64,000 nucleotides of DNA from Enterococcus faecalis 13-SD-W-01 (GTDB lineage Bacteria > Bacillota > Bacilli > Lactobacillales > Enterococcaceae). The stretch spans positions 1 through 64,000 of the forward strand of contig KE351671.1 of assembly GCA_000415185.1 (NCBI GenBank). The letters run 5' to 3'. Positions 7,600-15,359 of the stretch are shown piece by piece. Each line of letters starts with the position of its first letter. Position 1 is the stretch's first letter. Below the pieces are notes generated by a model. The model had not been told where the DNA came from. It saw only the letters and a list, made by a program, of their open reading frames with translations, and did no database searches. Made by a program: the position numbers and the translations under genes.

Positions 7600-7634
7600 A
7601 CACCAGAATCCTATCATATCAAGGATTCTGGTGT
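7600..7634 (-). terminator. Intrinsic terminator of the rplJ-rplL operon
   Basis: ACACCAGAATCCT and AGGATTCTGGTGT make a perfect 13-base stem with a 9-base loop. In the minus-strand transcript a U-rich run follows. Confidence 0.9.
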
Positions 7635-7651
7635 AAACAATTTTAAAAAAA

Positions 7652-8023
7652 TTATTTAACAGTTACAGATGCGCCAACTTCTTCAAGTTTAGCTTTCAAT
7701 TCTTCAGCTTCTTCTTTAGATACGCCTTCTTTAACTGGTGCAGGAGCTCCGTCAACTACTGCTTTAGCTTCTTTCAAGCCTAAGCCAGTTGCTTCACGAA
7801 CTGCTTTGATAACTTTAACTTTTTGGTCTCCAGCTGCAGTCAATTCTACAGTGAATTCTGTTTGTTCTTCAGCAGCGCCGCCAGCAGCAGCTCCACCAGC
7901 TACAGCTACAGGAGCAGCAGCAGATACGCCAAATTCTTCTTCAATAGCTTTAACTAGGTCGTTAAGTTCTAGGATAGTTGCTTCTTTTAACTCAGCAACG
8001 ATGTTTTCAATGTTCAATGCCAT
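7652..8023 (-). CDS. rplL: 50S ribosomal protein L7/L12
   Basis: Stalk protein of the large subunit that recruits translation GTPases; it binds L10 as dimers. The 123 residues show the N-terminal dimerisation helices ([20 protein letters not shown]), the alanine/glycine-rich hinge ([15 protein letters not shown]) near 35-50, and the globular C-terminal domain with [19 protein letters not shown]. It is second in an operon after rplJ, 53 bases apart, with GGAGG before the ATG and a strong terminator after it. The minus-strand order rplJ-rplL is conserved in bacteria. Confidence 0.98.
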   Translation of the reverse strand: MALNIENIVAELKEATILELNDLVKAIEEEFGVSAAAPVAVAGGAAAGGAAEEQTEFTVELTAAGDQKVKVIKAVREATGLGLKEAKAVVDGAPAPVKEGVSKEEAEELKAKLEEVGASVTVK

Positions 8024-8076
8024 TTTTGTTTCCTCCGTTTAAATGTTTTGTAATTTTTATTTATGCTATGCGGCAA

Positions 8077-8580
8077 TTAAGCTGCATCTCCATCTTCTTT
8101 TTCTGCGACTGCTTTGACAGCGTAAGCCACGTTGCGGACTGGCGCTTGCAGTACAGATAGTAACATAGAAAGAAGTCCTTCGCGGTTTGGCAATTTTGCC
8201 AATGCTGTGATTTCTTCCAATGAAGACACGCTGCCTTCGATGATACCGCCTTTGATTTCTAATGCTTTTGCTTCATTAGCAAATTCATCCATGATTTTAG
8301 CTGGTGCAACTACATCTTCGTTACTGAATGCAACGGCTGTAGGTCCAGTAAATACTTCGTCCAAGCCTTCTAGTCCAGCTTGTTTTGCAGCACGTGAAAG
8401 GATTGAGTTTTTGATAACTTTCATTTCTACGTTTGCATCACGAAGTTGTTTACGTAAACGAGTTACTTCATCAACAGTTAGTCCGCGGTAGTCTACGATT
8501 ACTACAGATGCTGCTTCTTTGAATTTTTCGGTTACTTCATCGACGATTGCTGCTTTTTTAGCGATTATTGCTTCACTCAT
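8077..8580 (-). CDS. rplJ: 50S ribosomal protein L10
   Basis: Base of the ribosomal stalk; binds 23S rRNA through its N-terminal domain and L7/L12 dimers through the C-terminal helix. With the chosen start (8580, [10 protein letters not shown]) it has 167 residues, normal for Firmicutes. The start is set by CAGGAGGTGAAACTCAAA before the ATG; a slightly longer in-frame ORF begins inside that site. [21 protein letters not shown] is the conserved RNA-binding region. Expression is probably controlled by L10 or the L10-L12 complex binding the leader at 8711-8857, which contains an attenuator. Confidence 0.97.
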   Translation of the reverse strand: MSEAIIAKKAAIVDEVTEKFKEAASVVIVDYRGLTVDEVTRLRKQLRDANVEMKVIKNSILSRAAKQAGLEGLDEVFTGPTAVAFSNEDVVAPAKIMDEFANEAKALEIKGGIIEGSVSSLEEITALAKLPNREGLLSMLLSVLQAPVRNVAYAVKAVAEKEDGDAA

Positions 8581-8646
8581 TTTGAGTTTCACCTCCTGAA
8601 TTTTGATGGAAGAGTTCTTGGTTGAATCAACCAGAATCGCTCATCA

Positions 8647-8703
8647 TCTAATCACGTTGTTCTTATTGATTTTACTCTTCTAATCACTTCGTTCTTAGTG
8701 ATT
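8647..8703 (-). repeat. Two tandem hairpin repeats between the L10 attenuator and rplJ
   Basis: TCTAATCACGTTGTTCTTATTGATT (8647-8671, 25 bases, quoted here by its ends TCTAATCAC and TTATTGATT) recurs at 8679-8703 with four changes, at a 32-base period. Each copy can form AATCA..TGATT-type hairpin arms. They lie in the untranslated leader after the attenuator and before the rplJ ribosome binding site. Confidence 0.6.
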
Positions 8704-8710
8704 CACAATA

Positions 8711-8857
8711 AAAAAACTCCATGCCACCGTAGACATAGAGGGACAATTGAATGTTCTCAATAGATGTCCTCGGTAGGAAATTAAGGCTATCGCCACCTAC
8801 TGTCTTCGGTACAGTTAATTATTAACCTCAATCAGCTTAGCACGCTAAGCTGATTGA
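8711..8857 (-). ncRNA. L10 leader with attenuator upstream of rplJ
   Basis: In the minus-strand transcript the segment contains GAAGACAGTAGGTGG, then CCTTAA, then CCTACCGAGGACATC, which matches the conserved kinked stem of the Firmicutes L10 leader. It is followed by a hairpin CTCTATG..CATGGAG and a run of seven U (8711-8744), a transcription attenuator. At the upstream end, TCAATCAGCTTAGC and GCTAAGCTGATTGA form a perfect 14-base inverted repeat (8828-8857) without a U-run. L10 binding is known to favour termination in this family. Confidence 0.8.
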
Positions 8858-8906
8858 GTCAAGAATTATTTTTCAGTTGGATCAGCTGACTGACTAACCT
8901 AAAAGA

Positions 8907-9596
8907 TTAGAAAGAAGCTTGGTCTACATGGATACCAGGTCCAAATGTTGTTGTAACGCTGATATTTTTCATGTATTGACCTTTTGCTGCAGATGGTTTA
9001 GCTTTCACTAAAACATCATGGATCGTGTTGAAGTTTTCGATAAGTTTGTCTGTATCAAATGATACTTTACCGATTGGCACATGTACGTTACCAGCTTTGT
9101 CGACACGGTAAGTTACTTTACCAGCTTTAACTTCGTTGACAGCTTTTGTTACGTCCATAGTAACTGTTCCTGTTTTAGGGTTTGGCATCAAGCCTTTAGG
9201 ACCTAAGACACGACCAAGTTTACCAACTTCAGCCATCATGTCTGGAGTTGCTACGACTACGTCAAAATCGAACCAGCCGCCTTGGATTTTTTGAACCATG
9301 TCAGCATCGCCAACGTAATCAGCACCAGCAGCTTCTGCTTCTTTTGCTTTTTCGCCTTTAGCAAATACTAAAACAGTTTGTGTTTTACCTGTTCCGTTTG
9401 GTAATACAACAGCACCACGGATTTGTTGGTCTGCTTTTTTAGGGTCTACGTTCAAACGGTATGCAACTTCAACTGTTGCGTCGAATTTTGCAATACTTGT
9501 TTCTTTTGCTAAAGCAACTGCTTCCGCAACTGGGTAAACTTTATTTGAATCAACTTTTTTCAATGCTTCTTGCATTTTTTTGCTCTTTTTAGCCAT
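8907..9596 (-). CDS. rplA: 50S ribosomal protein L1
   Basis: Forms the mobile L1 stalk near the E site and is a translational repressor of its own operon in many bacteria. The 229 residues are of normal length and include the signature around [15 protein letters not shown] (about 126-140) and the C-terminal [15 protein letters not shown] segment. AAGGAGG precedes the ATG. It follows rplK after 103 bases. That gap carries the decamer CCTCCCACGT (9633-9642), repeated in the rplK leader (10175-10184), which may be a shared regulatory element. Confidence 0.98.
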   Translation of the reverse strand: MAKKSKKMQEALKKVDSNKVYPVAEAVALAKETSIAKFDATVEVAYRLNVDPKKADQQIRGAVVLPNGTGKTQTVLVFAKGEKAKEAEAAGADYVGDADMVQKIQGGWFDFDVVVATPDMMAEVGKLGRVLGPKGLMPNPKTGTVTMDVTKAVNEVKAGKVTYRVDKAGNVHVPIGKVSFDTDKLIENFNTIHDVLVKAKPSAAKGQYMKNISVTTTFGPGIHVDQASF

Positions 9597-9699
9597 TATG
9601 TTTCCTCCTTGATTGTGGTTATAACGGTTGAACCTCCCACGTGTTCTATATCTTTCAATATAGAGCCAACTGAGAAGCTACTTCCTCGGGATGCAGAGA

Positions 9700-10122
9700 T
9701 TATTCTACAGTGATTCCCATGCTTCTTGCAGTTCCTTCAACCATGCGCATTGCTGCTTCAACGTTAGCTGCGTTTAGGTCTTCCATTTTTAATTCAGCGA
9801 TTTCTTTTACTTGATCGCTAGAAACTTTAGCAACTTTTGTTTTGTTTGGTTCGCCTGAACCTTTTTCGATTTTAGCTGCTTTTTTCAATAATACTGCAGC
9901 TGGCGGTGTTTTTGTAACGAATGTGAATGAACGGTCTTCGTATACAGAGATTACTACTGGAATAATCAAACCAGCTTGATCAGCAGTACGAGCATTGAAT
10001 TCTTTTGTGAATCCCATGATGTTGATACCCGCTTGACCTAGTGCTGGACCTACTGGCGGAGCTGGAGTTGCTTTACCTGCAGGAATTTGCAATTTAACGA
10101 TTTTTTCTACTTTCTTTGCCAC
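9700..10122 (-). CDS. rplK: 50S ribosomal protein L11
   Basis: Binds the GTPase-associated region of 23S rRNA and is needed for stringent activation of RelA/Rel. The 140 residues include the proline-rich loop [19 protein letters not shown] near the N-terminus and the conserved C-terminal RNA-binding [10 protein letters not shown] end. AAGGAGG precedes the ATG. It is the first gene of rplK-rplA and has its own promoter at 10238-10265. It is not contiguous with nusG here, because serine dehydratase, lactate oxidase and a lipoprotein gene lie between. Confidence 0.98.
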   Translation of the reverse strand: MAKKVEKIVKLQIPAGKATPAPPVGPALGQAGINIMGFTKEFNARTADQAGLIIPVVISVYEDRSFTFVTKTPPAAVLLKKAAKIEKGSGEPNKTKVAKVSSDQVKEIAELKMEDLNAANVEAAMRMVEGTARSMGITVE

Positions 10123-10237
10123 GAGACATACCTCCTTAAGTCCGTGATGTGGTTAATTGGAGATGCATATTTCTCCTCCCACGTTTTATCTGCCGAAACT
10201 TTCGACAAATTGGTGCAGTTCGGATGCACACTGATAC

Positions 10238-10265
10238 ATTATAGCAAATATAAACTATTTTTCAA
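10238..10265 (-). promoter_or_regulatory. rplK-rplA promoter
   Basis: On the minus strand, TTGAAA (10260-10265) and TATAAT (10238-10243) with a 16-base spacer, followed by an untranslated leader of about 110 bases carrying ACGTGGGAGG. Confidence 0.75.
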
Positions 10266-10409
10266 TGTTTTTTCACAGAATATTTTCTCTCGCTCAAAAA
10301 CAAATAAAATTATCCTTAAAAACTTGAACTGCCGCCTCCCATCTCGCTCTTTTGTGCTACACTTAGACTGCAAAAACGGCAATCTATCTTTACTTGCGAG
10401 GTGGGGAAA

Positions 10410-11078
10410 ATGGAAGAATTAAGATATAGAAGTGTTTTTGATATTATTGGCCCTGTAATGATTGGTCCAAGCAGTTCTCATACGGCTGGGGCTGCCCGAA
10501 TCGGAAAGATCGTACGCAGTATTTTTGGTGAACAGCCTGACTCTGTAGACATCTATTTGTATGAGTCATTTGCCAAAACATATCGAGGCCACGGTACAGA
10601 TATTGCCTTAGTAGGCGGTCTACTTGGGATGGAGCCTGATGATGAGCGTTTGGCTGATTCTCTAGAACTTGCGTATAACGCAGGTATGGAGGTTTTATTC
10701 GTCCCTAAAAATGAAAAAGCAGAACATCCAAATTCTGTGCGTATGCTTTTGACAAAAGGAAACCGTAAATTATCCGTTACAGGAATCTCTATCGGAGGCG
10801 GAAATATCCAGATATCCGAATTGAATGGATTCAAGATTTCTTTAAGTATGGGAACGCCGACTTTTATTATCGTCCATCAAGATGTTCCGGGCATCATTGC
10901 AAAAGTAACAAATATCTTGTCCGCAGCAGGAACCAATATTGGTACGATGACTGTTACGAGGGAATCAAAAGGCGACAATTCCATCATGATCATTGAAGTT
11001 GATGATCCTCAAGGTAATGAGACAGTTGCAAAATTGATGGAACTGCCCCATATCGATAGTGTAAATTATTTTGACTAA
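10410..11078 (+). CDS. sdaAB: L-serine dehydratase, iron-sulfur type, beta subunit
   Basis: Subunit of the [4Fe-4S] L-serine ammonia-lyase that turns serine into pyruvate and ammonia. The 222 residues carry the conserved GPSSSHTAGAARIG segment near the N-terminus and a C-terminal ACT domain (from about residue 150, PGIIAKVTNILSAAGTNIG). I set the start at 10410 because GCGAGGTGGGG lies just upstream; a GTG at 10401 falls inside that site. The alpha subunit follows after 14 bases. An extended -10 box (TGCTACACT, about 10356-10364) is a plausible promoter. The plus-strand pair is divergent from rplK. Confidence 0.95.
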   Translation: MEELRYRSVFDIIGPVMIGPSSSHTAGAARIGKIVRSIFGEQPDSVDIYLYESFAKTYRGHGTDIALVGGLLGMEPDDERLADSLELAYNAGMEVLFVPKNEKAEHPNSVRMLLTKGNRKLSVTGISIGGGNIQISELNGFKISLSMGTPTFIIVHQDVPGIIAKVTNILSAAGTNIGTMTVTRESKGDNSIMIIEVDDPQGNETVAKLMELPHIDSVNYFD

Positions 11079-11092
11079 AAGGAGTCTTAGCA

Positions 11093-11965
11093 ATGTTTTT
11101 ATCAATCAAAGAACTTGTTGAACAAGCAGAAGCCTATCCTTCTGTCGCTGAACTGATGATTGCCGAAGAAGAAAATATGACTGGCCGTTCGCGGGAACAG
11201 ATCATTGCGCTGATGGAAAAAAATCTTTCGGTCATGTCACACTCTATTAATGAAGGAACACAGGGCGTGACTTCAGTTACAGGAATCACAGGCGGAGATG
11301 CTAAAAGACTAGATACCTATTTGGCGGAAGGAAACTTTTTGAGCGGCGAAACGATCTTAAAAGCAGTGAAAAACGCCATCGCCGTCAATGAAGTGAATGC
11401 CAAAATGGGCTTGATCTGTGCTACACCAACCGCTGGAAGCGCCGGCGTCGTCCCTGGTGTATTGATGGCTGTCAAAGATCGGTTAAATTTAGATCATCAG
11501 CAGCAGCTTGAATTTCTTTTCACTGCAGGTGCTTTTGGATTAGTGATTGCAAATAATGCTTCAATCAGCGGCGCGGAAGGCGGCTGCCAAGCAGAAGTTG
11601 GCTCTGCCAGCGCAATGGCTGCTGCCGCTCTTGTTTGTGCAAATGGCGGAACCGCGCATCAAGCAGCCCAAGCAGTCGCAATCACTTTAAAAAATATGAT
11701 GGGCTTGATTTGCGATCCAGTCGCTGGATTAGTGGAAGTTCCTTGCGTCAAACGCAATGCGTTAGGATCTTCTCAAGCTTTCATTTCTGCAGATATGGCA
11801 TTAGCTGGAATCGAAAGCGTGATCCCGCCTGACGAAGTTGTTGCAGCTATGTACCAAGTGGGCAGACAAATGCCTTCTATTTTCAAAGAAACAGCAGAAG
11901 GCGGATTAGCCGCAACGCCAACCGCAAAACGTTTAACAGAAGAATTGTTGAATAAGCAAGCATAA
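11093..11965 (+). CDS. sdaAA: L-serine dehydratase, iron-sulfur type, alpha subunit
   Basis: Catalytic partner of SdaAB; carries the iron-sulfur cluster. The 290 residues show the conserved cysteines in the ICATPTAGSAGVVPG segment (near 108), EGGCQAEVGSASAMAAAAL (near 165) and GLICDPVAGLVEVPCVKRN (near 206), as expected for cluster binding. GGAGTCTTAGCA precedes the ATG. It ends at a strong terminator shared with the convergent lactate oxidase gene. The split alpha/beta form is the usual one in Firmicutes. Confidence 0.95.
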   Translation: MFLSIKELVEQAEAYPSVAELMIAEEENMTGRSREQIIALMEKNLSVMSHSINEGTQGVTSVTGITGGDAKRLDTYLAEGNFLSGETILKAVKNAIAVNEVNAKMGLICATPTAGSAGVVPGVLMAVKDRLNLDHQQQLEFLFTAGAFGLVIANNASISGAEGGCQAEVGSASAMAAAALVCANGGTAHQAAQAVAITLKNMMGLICDPVAGLVEVPCVKRNALGSSQAFISADMALAGIESVIPPDEVVAAMYQVGRQMPSIFKETAEGGLAATPTAKRLTEELLNKQA

Positions 11966-12010
11966 AAAAGAGCCCAAAACATCAGTTGATGTTGTGGGCT
12001 CTTTTTTTAT
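11966..12010. terminator. Bidirectional terminator between sdaAA and the lactate oxidase gene
   Basis: AAAAAAGAGCCCA and TGGGCTCTTTTTTT flank a smaller ACATCA/TGATGT pairing. A- and T-runs on both sides allow it to work on either strand. Confidence 0.85.
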
Positions 12011-12017
12011 GATTGAT

Positions 12018-13118
12018 TTAATCCAAAAGTTTAGTATTTTTTACTTCATCGATCGTTTTTGTTCCAGCAAGCTGCATAGTGATAGCTAATTCTTTATTCA
12101 AATGTTCGAACACGGAAGTAACGCCTGCTGCTCCGCCAAGGTTTAAGCCATAAATCACTGGACGGCCGATTGCTACTAGGTCTGCCCCGCTTGCTAATGC
12201 TTTGAAGACATGTTCGCCGCGGCGGACACCTGAGTCAAAGATAACGGGCACACGTTTGCTTACTACTTCTGCGATTTTCGGCAGTACTTCAAAGGAAGCT
12301 GGCCCACCGTCTAATTGGCGGCCGCCATGGTTTGATACCCAGATTCCGTCAGCACCAGCAGAAATGGCTACTTCTGCGTCTTCTGGGGATTGGATTCCTT
12401 TTACAAGTACTGGCAGATTTGTCAGCTCTTTGATTTTTCTGATATCTGCTGGCGTCAATTCTTGTTTTGCAGCCGCATAGATTTCTGCGATCCCTTTTCC
12501 AGCACCATTTCCGCTTGCGCTTTGTTCGCTGTAAGCAGCCAAATTAGGCATTGGTAATGGGAATTGGAAATTGTTGATGATATCTTCTTCACGATAGCCG
12601 CCTAAAGTTGAATCAGCTGTCAAAATCACTGCTTTAGCGCCTGCTTCCACTGCTTTATTTAAAATAAATTCATTGAAACCATCATCTTTGCTCATATATA
12701 GTTGGAAAAATTGGGGTGCATCTGGTGCCGCAGCTGCTGCGTCTTTGATTGTTGTATTTGCATACGTACTAATGGAGAAAATAGAGCCTGCATCAGCCAC
12801 TCCTTTTGCTGTAGCTGCTTCTCCTTTTTCGTGAGCCAATCCTTGAGCAGCAGATGGCGCTTGGATAATTGGTGTATCTAAATCAATGCCGAAAACAGAT
12901 GTACGAAGATCTGCAGAATCGATTCCTCGTAAAACACGCGGCATGATTTTTTTTGTATTAAAAGAAGAAGTATTTTCTCGCATTGTCCATTCGTCTTCTG
13001 AGCCTCCGCGAATATAACCGAAAGCACCTGCTTCCATTCGCTCTTTTACTCTGCCTTCTAGTGAAGCGATATTGACGATATTGATTGGATGTTCTTCATT
13101 ACTTGCTTGATAAGCCAT
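12018..13118 (-). CDS. lox: L-lactate oxidase (FMN-dependent alpha-hydroxy-acid oxidase)
   Basis: Oxidises L-lactate to pyruvate with oxygen, giving hydrogen peroxide; cytoplasmic FMN enzyme. The 366 residues match the length of Aerococcus lactate oxidase (374). Visible features are FGYIRGGSEDEWT near the N-terminus, PIIQAPSAAQGLAH, FQLYMSKDD, the LVKGIQSPEDA lysine region and the catalytic-histidine segment WVSNHGGRQLD, then the phosphate-binding FDSGVRRGEHVFKAL and AIGRPVIYGL. The start at 13118 follows GAAGGATTTATT; longer in-frame starts would cover the promoter. A glycolate or mandelate-type oxidase is less likely given the close lactate-oxidase resemblance. Confidence 0.88.
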   Translation of the reverse strand: MAYQASNEEHPINIVNIASLEGRVKERMEAGAFGYIRGGSEDEWTMRENTSSFNTKKIMPRVLRGIDSADLRTSVFGIDLDTPIIQAPSAAQGLAHEKGEAATAKGVADAGSIFSISTYANTTIKDAAAAAPDAPQFFQLYMSKDDGFNEFILNKAVEAGAKAVILTADSTLGGYREEDIINNFQFPLPMPNLAAYSEQSASGNGAGKGIAEIYAAAKQELTPADIRKIKELTNLPVLVKGIQSPEDAEVAISAGADGIWVSNHGGRQLDGGPASFEVLPKIAEVVSKRVPVIFDSGVRRGEHVFKALASGADLVAIGRPVIYGLNLGGAAGVTSVFEHLNKELAITMQLAGTKTIDEVKNTKLLD

Positions 13119-13133
13119 AATAAATCCTTCTTT

Positions 13134-13183
13134 CATGTTCTTGATTACAAAAACATGATATAACACTTACAAAAAGTAAGCAA
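13134..13183 (-). promoter_or_regulatory. Lactate oxidase promoter with internal inverted repeats
   Basis: On the minus strand, TTGCTT (13178-13183) and TATCAT (13155-13160) are 17 bases apart. The spacer contains CTTAC-TTTTT-GTAAG. Just downstream, TCATGTT and AACATGA form a second inverted repeat spanning the transcription start and early leader. Either could be an operator; no regulator is identified. Confidence 0.6.
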
Positions 13184-13227
13184 ATATTTATACTTGGATT
13201 TTTTTTACTTTCGAGAGCAAGGTATTC

Positions 13228-14106
13228 TTATCTATCCCAAATAAAACGGCTCACCAATTGATCCACTTCTTTGCTTTCGTGCAGTTGACTATGCGCAGCA
13301 CCTTTTATGATCTGTTCCTCCACAGAATTCCCGTGTTGTTTCAGCAATGGCGCAACGGCGAATGCGCTACTCAATGGAACGGTACCATCACTTAAATCTG
13401 TTTCAGATATTTGTCCGCCAACAAGTAAAATCGAAACGGAGCTTGGCAGATTTTGGATGTTTTGCTGATAATCCTGATAGCGGCTGGAAAGTATAGATGG
13501 ACCATTTGCTAAAACCTCTTCCGCTGTCTGTTCATTATTCTCTTCTACAAAATCATTGAAGGGAGCGCCAAGTGCCGCGAATTTTTCTACTTTTGGAAGT
13601 GAAGTGTCCTGACCATATGTGACAAGATAACGAAGTGCACTGACCCCGCCCATCGAATGACCAATGATATTTACTTTGCTGATACCATATGTTTCTTTTA
13701 AATAAACTAAACTGTTTTTGATCCATTCGGTCTGGTTCCATTCATTGTTTTGATTATCTGAAAAAACGACTTGGACCATTGGATCATCTGCTTTTCCGCT
13801 CAATTCGCCTTGTGCTTGGATACTTCCATCTGCCGCAACCGTTAAAAGCAGTTCATTTTTCCCTGCTTTTTCTTGCTCCAGCCGTTGAAGCATCCCTTTG
13901 AAGGAATTGATGGTTCCGCTGTATCCATGGAAAAAGAGCGTTGGTACGGCTGTTTGTTCTTGCTGCTCTGAACTTGCTGTTGTTTTTACTGTTTCTGCTG
14001 TTTTTGAAGAGCTGGTTTGTTCTGCTTGCATCCCTTTGTCTTGGCACCCGCTTAAAAAAAGAAGGCTCAGGACAAACAATGCACTGATACTTAAAACATT
14101 TTTCAC
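13228..14106 (-). CDS. Surface lipoprotein alpha/beta hydrolase (DUF915-like)
   Basis: Predicted exported lipoprotein of about 293 residues. The N-terminal signal ends in LFLSGC, a lipobox, so the mature protein should be lipid-anchored at the outer membrane face. After a serine/threonine/glutamine-rich linker (about 25-55) comes an alpha/beta hydrolase fold: FFHGYSGTINSF (oxyanion region), the nucleophile elbow GHSMGG (near 150), DGTVPLSSA with the likely acid, and GAAHSQLHES with the histidine. This is the layout of the DUF915 hydrolases of Firmicutes; substrate unknown. I prefer the GTG at 14106 because AAAGGAG lies 8 bases upstream; an ATG at 14124 would cover that site. Confidence 0.75.
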   Translation of the reverse strand: MKNVLSISALFVLSLLFLSGCQDKGMQAEQTSSSKTAETVKTTASSEQQEQTAVPTLFFHGYSGTINSFKGMLQRLEQEKAGKNELLLTVAADGSIQAQGELSGKADDPMVQVVFSDNQNNEWNQTEWIKNSLVYLKETYGISKVNIIGHSMGGVSALRYLVTYGQDTSLPKVEKFAALGAPFNDFVEENNEQTAEEVLANGPSILSSRYQDYQQNIQNLPSSVSILLVGGQISETDLSDGTVPLSSAFAVAPLLKQHGNSVEEQIIKGAAHSQLHESKEVDQLVSRFIWDR

Positions 14107-14136
14107 GTTTTTTTCTCCTTTCATTCAAACAAAAAA

Positions 14137-14173
14137 GCAGCAGCCTTCAGCCTTTTGACTGGTGGTCCGCCGC
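14137..14173 (-). terminator. Probable terminator of nusG
   Basis: GCGGCGG pairs with a CTGCTGC-type arm allowing G-U pairs, followed in the minus-strand transcript by six U. It lies 35 bases after the nusG stop. Confidence 0.5.
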
Positions 14174-14207
14174 TTTATTCAATCTTTCAAAATTTGTGAT
14201 GATTGAT

Positions 14208-14753
14208 TTAATCGATTTTGTCTACTTGTTCGAAATCAAGTTCTGTACTTGTTTCGCGTCCAAACATATCGATATTTACTTTTAGTTTTTCTTTTTCTTC
14301 GTCGATTTCGCTGACTTGTCCTTCTAATCCAGCAAAGGCACCTTCAATGATTTTCACTGTTTCGCCAACTTGGACTTCCAAATCATTTTGACGAACGCTC
14401 ATACCGATTGAACGCAAGATATGGTTTACTTCTTCTTGAAGCAATGGAGCTGGTTTACTGCCGGCGCCGTGTGAACCAACGAATCCTGTTACGCCCGGTG
14501 TATTACGAACAACATACCATGATGAATCTGTCATTGTCATTTCTACTAATACATAACCAGGGAATGTTTTATGAACGATTTCCTTTTCTTTCCCGTTTTT
14601 TACTTCCGTTTCTGTTTCTTCAGGAACTACAACGCGGAAAATATAATCACCCATCCCCATACTTTGTGCACGAGACTCGATATTTGCTTTTACTTTATTT
14701 TCATAACCAGAATAAGTATGCAGTACATACCAATTTTTTTCAAAAGATTCCAT
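14208..14753 (-). CDS. nusG: Transcription termination/antitermination factor NusG
   Basis: Binds RNA polymerase, links it to ribosomes and affects pausing. The 181 residues show the NGN domain (WYVLHTYSGYENKVK at the N-terminus, then FPGYVLVEM and VRNTPGVTGFVG) and the C-terminal KOW domain (VGETVKIIEGAFAGLEGQV, about 125-145). It is the third gene of rpmG-secE-nusG, but a gap of about 100 bases holds its own promoter and a hairpin followed by a U-run, so it can be transcribed separately. Its RBS is the GAGGAGCCGGCAAA stretch before the ATG. Confidence 0.97.
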   Translation of the reverse strand: MESFEKNWYVLHTYSGYENKVKANIESRAQSMGMGDYIFRVVVPEETETEVKNGKEKEIVHKTFPGYVLVEMTMTDSSWYVVRNTPGVTGFVGSHGAGSKPAPLLQEEVNHILRSIGMSVRQNDLEVQVGETVKIIEGAFAGLEGQVSEIDEEKEKLKVNIDMFGRETSTELDFEQVDKID

Positions 14754-14780
14754 TTTGCCGGCTCCTCATTTCATTGTAAA

Positions 14781-14830
14781 ATAAAAAAACCTCAGTATAC
14801 CCGAAGTTTTTCTTCAAAACGATTATAGCA
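14781..14830 (-). promoter_or_regulatory. nusG extended -10 promoter followed at once by a terminator-like hairpin
   Basis: TGCTATAAT on the minus strand (14822-14830) is an extended -10 box with no good -35. The transcript would begin almost directly at ACTTC..GAGGT (14789-14807), a 5-base stem followed by seven U. This hairpin may end the rpmG-secE transcript and also attenuate the nusG transcript. Confidence 0.5.
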
Positions 14831-14855
14831 CGTTCTGCTTGGTTTTACTAGCGTC

Positions 14856-15026
14856 CTAGCTAAGAATCCAGCTGAACAAGTGTTGGATAGCTGTATCCAT
14901 CACGTAAAACATGACACCAAAAATGATTGATGTCTCGATAACGATCAATGTGTCGCGGCGCAATTGTTTCTTTGAAGACCAAGACACTTTTTTCATTTCT
15001 TCTTTTACGCTTTTAAGAAATTTCAT
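14856..15026 (-). CDS. secE: Preprotein translocase subunit SecE
   Basis: Small essential membrane subunit of the SecYEG channel. The 56 residues begin MKFLKSVKEEMKKVSWSS, the amphipathic helix with the conserved K-VSWPS-like motif (serine replaces proline), followed by RRDTLIVIETSIIFGVMFYV and one transmembrane helix. One-helix SecE proteins of this length are normal in Firmicutes. The start follows AAGGAGG directly; that RBS overlaps the stop of rpmG. The gene is too short for routine ORF calling but unambiguous by content and position between rpmG and nusG. Confidence 0.95.
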   Translation of the reverse strand: MKFLKSVKEEMKKVSWSSKKQLRRDTLIVIETSIIFGVMFYVMDTAIQHLFSWILS

Positions 15027-15038
15027 TCTGCTTCCTCC

Positions 15039-15191
15039 TTATTTGGTTTCTTTATGTAATGTATATTGATTACAATATTTACAGAATTTGTTGATTTCTA
15101 AACGTTCTCCGCTTTTACCTTCGCTAATAGACTTTGTATAGTTTCTAGACCCGCATACGGAACACGCTAAAGCAGCTTTTTTCTTCGCCAT
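15039..15191 (-). CDS. rpmG: 50S ribosomal protein L33 (zinc-binding form)
   Basis: Ribosomal protein of 50 residues. It reads [18 protein letters not shown] at the start and has C10-x2-C13 and C37-x2-C40 (FCKYC), the zinc ribbon of the C+ type of L33. Firmicutes often carry two or three L33 paralogues; the one upstream of secE is the usual C+ copy. GGAGGTAGG precedes the ATG. Its stop codon is followed at once by the secE ribosome binding site, so the two genes are translationally close. Confidence 0.95.
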   Translation of the reverse strand: MAKKKAALACSVCGSRNYTKSISEGKSGERLEINKFCKYCNQYTLHKETK

Positions 15192-15234
15192 TTTGTCCCT
15201 ACCTCCTTACTGAAACTCACAAATATACAGAATA

Positions 15235-15263
15235 ACAGTATCATGGAAAATGTTCTTTGTCAA
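15235..15263 (-). promoter_or_regulatory. rpmG-secE promoter
   Basis: On the minus strand, a perfect TTGACA (15258-15263) and TACTGT (15235-15240) separated by 17 bases. Confidence 0.7.
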
Positions 15264-15359
15264 TTTCTCCTAAAACCTTCTATTCATTCCTAGCTTCTTT
15301 ATGATATGATTAAAGAAATTAAGAATTAGATTAAAATGTACGAAACGGAGGTACTTGTT

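Noticed and set aside
4792-7634. Attachment-site repeats around the lysis island
   Set aside because: No convincing direct repeat of more than a few bases flanks the four genes.
8132-8491. Long open frame antisense to rplJ, and many similar antisense frames over other genes
   Set aside because: They lie inside well-supported genes, lack ribosome binding sites and have no recognisable protein features.
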